Below, in pieces: positions 12,834 to 17,606 of a DNA stretch of 17,606 bases (positions are counted from its first letter, which is position 1; each line of letters opens with the position of its first letter). The translations under genes were made by a program, and so were the position numbers. The notes under the pieces are model-generated. The model worked only from the letters and a program-made list of their open reading frames with translations, was not told the DNA's origin and ran no database searches. Location of the stretch: the NCBI GenBank assembly GCA_964638875.1, contig CAZXBL010000020.1:1-17606 (forward strand). Direction: 5' to 3'. The DNA comes from JALRHH01 sp964638875 (GTDB lineage Bacteria; Patescibacteriota; Saccharimonadia; Saccharimonadales; JALRHH01).

Positions 12834-14078
12834 ATGGCAAGTCTTAACAACGCCCTTAAGCAAAAGCTCGAGCGCCTGCTGGAAATGCAGGATGGGTATG
12901 TTCTGGACTTTAACAATAATTCTTTCGCGGACTTTGTTCAGACCAGTGTAGGGTTTGACCCCTATGAGCGATATGAGGGATCGAAGGCAAGTATCCTGAG
13001 ACAGATCTGGAAGAACGAGCCAGCGAGCGTTGTGTGCAAACTAAATCAAGAGATGCTGGACCGCTGGCGAACGAATAAGTTGGCCACAGGAAATCTACTC
13101 ACCGCTGCTGAGCAAACCCTCTTCGATGAACTACAAAGCGAACTCAAAAGTTTAAGTGCACCGGATGGCGACCAATATGATATAGCGGTCTCTTTCGCAG
13201 GTGAGCACAGGGATTATGTCTCTCGCACTGTTGAAGCGTGCAAGAAGCTTGGTCTGCGTGTCTTCTACGACAAAGACAAGAATAACGAGTGGTGGGGTGG
13301 CAACTTCATCAGAAAGCAGCGAACCGTCTACAGTTCGCAGACTCGCTTCTTCGTACCCTTCCTGTCGAATGAGTACGTTACAAAACCGATACCAATGGAC
13401 GAGTTTTCATCGGCTATGATGACCGCTGTTAAGCAAGGCGATGGTTATATCTTGCCGGTCCTCATGGACAATGTCGATGTACCACCAGACTTACTGCACC
13501 CACATATCCACTACTTCCGCAGCGAAGACTACTCTCCAGAGGAATTGGCAAGCGAGCTGCAAGAGAAAGTGGCAAGTGCCAAGGCCAGTGGCCAGGAACC
13601 TGAAGACATCGGGGAGACGATCGAACGTGCGCTAAAAGTTCGAATGCCCAAGATAGTGCCAGCAGACTGGAGTAAAGTTCGAGAGCGTGACCAGACCTTT
13701 GATTACATAGCGAAGCGCTTTAAAGAGGGTGCCACCCAGCTCGAAACGAAGCGTGTCTTATGCACTGTGCGTTCTGGAGATGAAAAGATAAGTGCGCGTA
13801 TCGAACATCAAGGAAAGATTGTAGCGGGAATAGATATACGAAGAGGTGGACCTATAGGCGAAGATGGTATTAGTTGGCAGGTCGGCACCCAAGGCTTCTC
13901 TGACAATACAAGCAATGGGTGGGCCACCTTCAAGTTCGATAAGGCAAATGGTACTCCCTACGTCAGCATTAGTGACTTTGGATTGATGATGGTTAGCGAA
14001 ATAGCCCCACCCGCTGATGCCGAAGGTCTTTTCGAGCACCTGTGGGATCGGCTGCTCGAACAGTTTGAAAGAGATTAA
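12834..14078 (+). CDS. TIR-domain protein with N- and C-terminal accessory domains
   Basis: This 414-residue protein has three parts. Residues 1-85 form a small helical domain (LERLLEMQDGYVLDF, FADFVQTSVGFD, NQEMLDRW) that I associate with the N-terminal domain type named after AbiJ. Residues about 113-255 form a TIR domain: YDIAVSFAGEHRDYV starts it, GLRVFYDKD is the second strand, RFFVPFLSNEYV the third, and Glu190 in PMDEF sits where NAD+-cleaving TIRs keep the catalytic Glu. Residues about 270-414 form an alpha/beta domain unknown to me, ending in a helix (LFEHLWDRLLEQFE). Bacterial TIR proteins commonly deplete NAD+ or make signals in anti-phage immunity, so defence is the leading guess. 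It ends overlapping the stop of the convergent HTH gene. Confidence 0.85.
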   Translation: MASLNNALKQKLERLLEMQDGYVLDFNNNSFADFVQTSVGFDPYERYEGSKASILRQIWKNEPASVVCKLNQEMLDRWRTNKLATGNLLTAAEQTLFDELQSELKSLSAPDGDQYDIAVSFAGEHRDYVSRTVEACKKLGLRVFYDKDKNNEWWGGNFIRKQRTVYSSQTRFFVPFLSNEYVTKPIPMDEFSSAMMTAVKQGDGYILPVLMDNVDVPPDLLHPHIHYFRSEDYSPEELASELQEKVASAKASGQEPEDIGETIERALKVRMPKIVPADWSKVRERDQTFDYIAKRFKEGATQLETKRVLCTVRSGDEKISARIEHQGKIVAGIDIRRGGPIGEDGISWQVGTQGFSDNTSNGWATFKFDKANGTPYVSISDFGLMMVSEIAPPADAEGLFEHLWDRLLEQFERD

Positions 14079-14500
14079 TACTGCCAATCATTCGGCCCCC
14101 GCATCACCACCCCGCGCTTCTTGAGCTGTCCATAGACCGTCTTGTGATCCCACCCAAGCTGATCACCAATCTTCTGTAGTGATAGACCACCTGCGTAGAG
14201 CTGTACTGCGCTATCAACCTCTGCCTGACTCATAACTCGTCGTACCCGTATAGCCACACCCTCTCTACGAAGCAATCCACTAATAGACACCCGTCTTACT
14301 CCATACTCCCGAGCCAACTCACCCATAGAAGCTCCATCTACATACGCCTCCACCACAGCTACTCGCTGCGCCTCACTGAAGCGGAAGTGACGAGCAGGCG
14401 CACGACGCCTCTCAACAGCAGCAGGAGCGACCGGAACGGAGCTGACTCTGTCGAGCAGCTCCCAGAGAGGTTTCGAGCTTCCTCCGGTTAGGACCACCAT
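14075..14500 (-). CDS. Tandem helix-turn-helix protein (recombinase-type HTH), cassette copy B
   Basis: The 141-residue product has two HTH units in tandem: residues about 39-83 (VVEAYVDGAS, LAREYGVRRVSISGLLRREGV) and 87-132 (AVQLYAGGLSLQKIGDQLGWDHKTVYGQLKKRGV). It parallels the protein at 1053-1475 in length, layout and motif spacing (VDSAVQLYAGG versus VEEAVELYGSG). No catalytic domain is present. The ATG at 14500 is chosen because GGGAG lies 8 nt upstream on the minus strand; the frame extends 17 codons further but only through the terminator. That SD lies within the arm of the terminator hairpin, so translation may depend on whether the hairpin forms. Its stop codon overlaps that of the TIR gene by 4 bp. 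Confidence 0.8.
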   Translation of the reverse strand: MVVLTGGSSKPLWELLDRVSSVPVAPAAVERRRAPARHFRFSEAQRVAVVEAYVDGASMGELAREYGVRRVSISGLLRREGVAIRVRRVMSQAEVDSAVQLYAGGLSLQKIGDQLGWDHKTVYGQLKKRGVVMRGPNDWQY

Positions 14501-14507
14501 ATAAAAT

Positions 14508-14530
14508 ACTCCCGCTTCAGGGAGTTTTTT
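14508..14530 (+). terminator. Rho-independent terminator closing the island
   Basis: ACTCCC, loop GCTTCA, and GGGAGT, followed by a T-run. As at 1488, it lies just outside the 5' end of the minus-strand HTH gene. On the minus strand the same hairpin holds that gene's SD. Confidence 0.85.
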
Positions 14531-14542
14531 ATGGGTGAAAAA

Positions 14543-14571
14543 TTGCTTCAAACCCAGAAGTAAGGTTTAAT
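14543..14571 (+). promoter_or_regulatory. Promoter of the membrane-anchored protein gene
   Basis: TTGCTT (14543-14548) and TTTAAT (14566-14571) are 17 nt apart. The -10 ends 6 nt before the ATG at 14578, so a leaderless message is predicted. Confidence 0.6.
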
Positions 14572-14577
14572 AGCTGT

Positions 14578-15492
14578 ATGAAGAAACAACTCCAGGGGAA
14601 GCAGGGTGGCTTCGTATCTAAAGTACGATCTGTAGTCACATCAACTAAATTTATTGTAACGGTAGCAGCGCTGGTTGTCATTGGGACATATGGCGCATGG
14701 CAGTATCACAACACATCTAACGTAGATCGCGTATTTTGGGGGATGGTCGACAATAATATGCAAACAAGTGCATATGTGAGACATACCCAACAAAAGAGTG
14801 GTGGTCAAAGCGTGGATCAAATTTTTGCAACGGCAACTTCGCCGCAGCACAAACTATTCTCCGACACGATATTTACGCAAACTGGCGTAGACTCTGCAAC
14901 AGCAGTAACTGAAAACATCGGTACCCCAACCGCTGACTATGTTCGTTACACCAGCATCGAAACCGCAAAGAATCTCGACTTTAAGGACGTTTTGGGTATT
15001 TGGGGCATAACCGGGCCACAAGAACCTGGCCGAACAACAGGTCAGCTTTACAACCAGGCGGTACTGGGCATCATCCCAACTGGAAACGTTAGCGCAGAAA
15101 AGCGACGAGAAATTGTCAAGATTATGCATGAAAAGAATGCCTATACCTACACTATCACCGAAACAAAGCGTAGCCTGTTCTTTGGTAGGCCAACCTACAC
15201 CATGCGGGTTATAGTTAACCCAGTCGGGTACATAACAGCACTCAAGCAGTTTGCTAGTGTTGTTGGATTAAATCACCTGGATGGAATTAATCCAGAGGAG
15301 TACGCAGAAGCCCAGAAGCTCTCTTTTGAAGTAACAGTTGACGGCTGGACTCATCAGATGACAGCAAATACCCAGGGTGACGGTAGAAGCGAAGCTATTA
15401 ATGGGAGGAACATCAAGAAAAAGCTTCCCGAGACACCAACAGATACCATTCCTGTAGACGAGCTCCAACAGAAACTCCAGTCAGTCGAGTAA
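14578..15492 (+). CDS. Membrane-anchored extracytoplasmic protein, unknown function
   Basis: The 304-residue protein has a basic N-terminus, one membrane helix at about residues 23-41 (TKFIVTVAALVVIGTYGAW) and a long extracytoplasmic part of mixed alpha/beta character (strand-like YTYTITETKRSLFFGRPTYTMRVIV; VTVDGWTHQMTANTQ). There is no lipobox cysteine, so the helix is probably an uncleaved signal anchor. The family is not recognised; similar one-helix proteins with large beta-rich outer domains are common in small CPR genomes. It lies directly upstream of the MurF-like gene but each has its own -10 box. A role at the cell surface is the only supported statement. Confidence 0.78.
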   Translation: MKKQLQGKQGGFVSKVRSVVTSTKFIVTVAALVVIGTYGAWQYHNTSNVDRVFWGMVDNNMQTSAYVRHTQQKSGGQSVDQIFATATSPQHKLFSDTIFTQTGVDSATAVTENIGTPTADYVRYTSIETAKNLDFKDVLGIWGITGPQEPGRTTGQLYNQAVLGIIPTGNVSAEKRREIVKIMHEKNAYTYTITETKRSLFFGRPTYTMRVIVNPVGYITALKQFASVVGLNHLDGINPEEYAEAQKLSFEVTVDGWTHQMTANTQGDGRSEAINGRNIKKKLPETPTDTIPVDELQQKLQSVE

Positions 15493-15517
15493 TTGCCTCG
15501 GCGTCTACGCTGTGCGA

Positions 15518-15523
15518 TTATAA
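15518..15523 (+). promoter_or_regulatory. -10 box of the murF-like gene
   Basis: TTATAA ends 6 nt before the ATG at 15530. Alternative registers (GATTAT, TATAAA) fall within 3 nt. No SD is present, so a leaderless start is likely. Confidence 0.45.
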
Positions 15524-15529
15524 AAGCAT

Positions 15530-16807
15530 ATGATTAAAAGATCTGCCCGCGCTATTGTCGTTGCTGTTTTAGGTTCCCAGGCAAAGCGCCTAATACAGAA
15601 GCGAAACCCAACGATTGTGGCGGTCGTAGGTAGTATCGGCAAAACAAGCACGAAACGAGCAATTGCAGAAGTATTGGGCACAGAGGTCAGAGTTCAGTAC
15701 CAAGCTGGTAACTATAACGATCTTGCTACTGTACCGCTTGTACTATTTGGGCAGCCAATGCCGTCATTATTCAACCCATTTGGTTGGCTAAGAGTCTTTT
15801 TTTCTAATGAAATGCTGCTACATAAGCCATACCCGTATGATGTTGTAGTCGTGGAATTAGGCACCGATGGTCCAGGACAAATAAGGGCTTTTGCACGGTA
15901 CCTCCATGTAGACATCGCTGTGGTTACTGCACTAACTCCAGAACACATGGAGTTTTTTGAAAACGTGGATGCAGTAGCGACAGAAGAATTGTCGGTCGCA
16001 GAGTACTCTGACCAGCTAGTCATTGGCGCTGATTATGTGTCTGACAAATATACAGATTCTCTGAATAATCTACGTAGCTACGCAATCGTAAAAGATGCCA
16101 CGTATCGAGCGGTTGATATTAATTACGGATTAAATGATAGTGCAGTTACTTTTTCAAAAGAAAATCAGCCATATGTTACATCCACCTTGCATTTGTTTTC
16201 CGAAGCGCAAGTTTATTCTGCGTTGGCAGCAGTTGCGGTGTGGGATATGCTGAGATTACCGACGGACAAGCTTGCTAACGCATTGAAGGCAGTCTCCCCA
16301 GCACCAGGTCGCATGCAGTTACTGCAGGGCATAAAGGATACTACGATTATTGACGATAGTTATAATGCAAGCCCCGAAGCCATGAAGTCAACTCTAGACA
16401 CCTTATACCGCTTGCCAGCACCCCAGAAAATCGCATTACTAGGTAATATGAATGAACTAGGTGAGTTTGGTGTTAATGCCCACAAAGAAATAGGCGCATA
16501 CTGTGACCCAACCCAACTACAGGAAGTTATCACACTGGGGCCCGAGGCAAATGAATACTTGGCCCCAGCTGCCCGCGCCCAGGGCTGCAAGGTAACTACA
16601 TTTGATTCGCACTATGATGCTGGCGACTATAAAAAATCAGTCGTATCTGAAGGTGCCTATATATTGATTAAAGGTTCCCAAAATAGAGTTTTCGCTGAAG
16701 AGGCGATTAAAATCCTTCTGAACAATCCTGACGACTCACAGAAACTGGTGCGCCAGTCATCCGACTGGATGAAGATTAAACGTCAGCAATTCAAAGACGC
16801 CGTCTAA
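15530..16807 (+). CDS. murF: Mur ligase, MurF-like (UDP-MurNAc-tripeptide--D-Ala-D-Ala ligase type)
   Basis: The product (425 aa) is an ATP-dependent Mur ligase. It shows a P-loop VGSIGKTSTKR (residues 33-43), the central-domain signatures NYNDLATVPLVL, VVVELGTDGPGQI and LTPEHMEFF, and the C-terminal blocks PGRMQLLQG, IIDDSYNASPEAM and LGNMNELGEFG. These fit MurF, which adds D-Ala-D-Ala to the peptidoglycan precursor in the cytoplasm. Odd feature: the P-loop lies at residue 34, whereas in classical MurF an N-terminal substrate-binding domain precedes it. That domain is replaced by a short basic helix, a form I associate with CPR bacteria. The exact substrate may thus differ. The start is supported by the nearby -10 box. 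Confidence 0.85.
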   Translation: MIKRSARAIVVAVLGSQAKRLIQKRNPTIVAVVGSIGKTSTKRAIAEVLGTEVRVQYQAGNYNDLATVPLVLFGQPMPSLFNPFGWLRVFFSNEMLLHKPYPYDVVVVELGTDGPGQIRAFARYLHVDIAVVTALTPEHMEFFENVDAVATEELSVAEYSDQLVIGADYVSDKYTDSLNNLRSYAIVKDATYRAVDINYGLNDSAVTFSKENQPYVTSTLHLFSEAQVYSALAAVAVWDMLRLPTDKLANALKAVSPAPGRMQLLQGIKDTTIIDDSYNASPEAMKSTLDTLYRLPAPQKIALLGNMNELGEFGVNAHKEIGAYCDPTQLQEVITLGPEANEYLAPAARAQGCKVTTFDSHYDAGDYKKSVVSEGAYILIKGSQNRVFAEEAIKILLNNPDDSQKLVRQSSDWMKIKRQQFKDAV

Positions 16808-16829
16808 GCGTGCATCCGCCTCTGGCAGG

Positions 16830-16838
16830 TGATACAAT
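16830..16838 (+). promoter_or_regulatory. Extended -10 promoter of leuS
   Basis: TGATACAAT fits the extended -10 consensus. The predicted start is near 16845, a few nt before the ATG at 16849. An in-frame ATG at 16837 overlaps the box and would not be in the message. Confidence 0.55.
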
Positions 16839-16848
16839 GTCCAGGATT

Positions 16849-17606
16849 ATGCAGAGATACAATCCAAAAGACATTGAGCCAAAATGGCAGAAAATTTGGG
16901 ACGAGCAGCAAACCTACAAAGCTGATCTGACGAGCTCGAAGCCAAAATATATGGCGATGAGCATGTTCAATTACCCAAGCGGTAATCTGCACATCGGACA
17001 TGCCATGAACTTTACTATTAGCGATGTGAAGGCTCGTTTTTATCGTCAACTTGGTCACGAGAGTTACCATCCTGTAGGTTGGGACTCTTTTGGATTGCCT
17101 GCCGAAAACCGCGCAATTAAAGAGGGCATGAGCCCCCAGCAGAGCATGGCTCAGTTAATTCCGGATTACCACAAGGCTTACAAGGCGATGGGGTGGAGTA
17201 ACGACTGGAGTCGAGAAATCTCGACTCACTTGTCGGAATATTACAAATGGACACAGTGGATATTTTTAAAGATGTACGAGCATGGGTTGGCATATCAGGA
17301 CTCACGCATGCAATGGTGGTGCACCAAATGCCAGACAGTACTTGCCAACGAGCAAATTATTGATGGTAAATGTTGGCGTCATGATGGCCCCGATGATCCA
17401 ATCGTTGAACAAAAGGAAGTCAAACAGTGGTTCTTTAAAATAACTGACTATGCAGATGAGCTGCTTGAGGCAATTGATGACCTGGATTGGACCGAAAGCG
17501 TTAAACTTGCACAAAAGAATTGGATTGGACGTAGTATCGGGGCGGAGGTAAACTTTGCTGTTAATGATAGCGACGAAAAGATTACGGTATTTACGACGCG
17601 TGTCGA
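16849..17606 (+). CDS. leuS: Leucyl-tRNA synthetase (5' part, runs off the window)
   Basis: The frame is open from ATG 16849 to the window end (about 252 residues). It encodes the N-terminal catalytic part of a class Ia leucyl-tRNA synthetase, which charges tRNA-Leu with leucine. YNPKDIEPKWQKIW is the typical opening. The HIGH motif is HIGH at residues 48-51 in NYPSGNLHIGHAMNF, followed by HPVGWDSFGLPAENRAI, GWSNDWSREI and a WCTKCQTVLANEQ zinc-binding insert. The KQWFFKITDYADELL and NWIGRSIGAEV segments lead into the editing domain. The rest, including KMSKS, lies outside the window. It follows murF by about 40 nt with its own promoter. Confidence 0.96.
   Translation, partial: MQRYNPKDIEPKWQKIWDEQQTYKADLTSSKPKYMAMSMFNYPSGNLHIGHAMNFTISDVKARFYRQLGHESYHPVGWDSFGLPAENRAIKEGMSPQQSMAQLIPDYHKAYKAMGWSNDWSREISTHLSEYYKWTQWIFLKMYEHGLAYQDSRMQWWCTKCQTVLANEQIIDGKCWRHDGPDDPIVEQKEVKQWFFKITDYADELLEAIDDLDWTESVKLAQKNWIGRSIGAEVNFAVNDSDEKITVFTTRV

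Noticed and set aside
14501..14551. 17-codon N-terminal extension of HTH gene B
   Set aside because: It reads through the terminator hairpin and T-run; an SD is correctly placed for the ATG at 14500.
16837..16848. ATG at 16837 as the leuS start
   Set aside because: It overlaps the -10 box; starting at 16849 gives the typical LeuRS N-terminus.
1..17606. CRISPR array, rRNA gene, or intact transposase/integrase
   Set aside because: No regularly spaced repeats, no rRNA-like stretches and no catalytic recombinase or DDE motifs were seen; the HTH genes have only DNA-binding units.

Overview
The window looks like a chromosomal piece of a small-genome candidate-phyla-radiation bacterium, most probably Candidatus Saccharibacteria (TM7); this is inference. 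The clues are a compact layout, a MurF-type ligase that lacks the usual N-terminal domain, standard use of TGA as a stop (for example at 4348-4350 and 8642-8644), and a striking start-signal pattern. Nearly every gene that begins a transcription unit has a TATAAT-like -10 box ending 6-7 nt before its start codon, so most mRNAs should be leaderless. Genes inside operons instead have Shine-Dalgarno (SD) sites.

Region 1 (1-1510) is GC-rich and accessory: an S66-family LD-carboxypeptidase followed tail-to-tail by a small protein with two helix-turn-helix (HTH) units, closed by a terminator. The composition and HTH type suggest DNA from an actinobacterium-like donor. Region 2 (1520-5400) is a run of small, mostly single-gene units: DUF1428, an unknown protein, a RibD/DHFR-fold reductase, DUF1697 (minus strand), DUF1801, a CxC...C small protein and another unknown. 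Region 3 (5426-6115) holds tRNA-Cys(GCA), a Nudix hydrolase and tRNA-Leu(UAA), with terminators.

Region 4 (6153-11327) is a core operon: lemA, htpX, a polytopic membrane protein, ligA (NAD-dependent DNA ligase, apparently without its zinc-finger cysteines) and an HD-domain phosphohydrolase. Region 5 (11329-11700) has no protein gene but holds a strong candidate structured non-coding RNA with its own promoter and terminator, then tRNA-Ala(GGC), a LexA-like palindrome and a further terminator.

Region 6 (11719-14530), immediately downstream of tRNA-Ala, looks like a small defence or accessory island: a 285-residue helical protein of unknown function, a 46-residue basic protein, a TIR-domain protein with extra N- and C-terminal domains, and a second tail-to-tail tandem-HTH gene closed by a terminator. 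It repeats the architecture of region 1. Region 7 (14543-17606) returns to core genes: a membrane-anchored extracytoplasmic protein, the MurF-like ligase and the 5' part of leuS.

The best candidates for something undescribed are the tRNA-Ala-linked TIR island, the recurring 'cargo gene, convergent tandem-HTH gene, terminator' module, the ncRNA at about 11363-11468, and the zinc-ligand-less LigA. No database search was possible; family names come from recognising motifs by eye.
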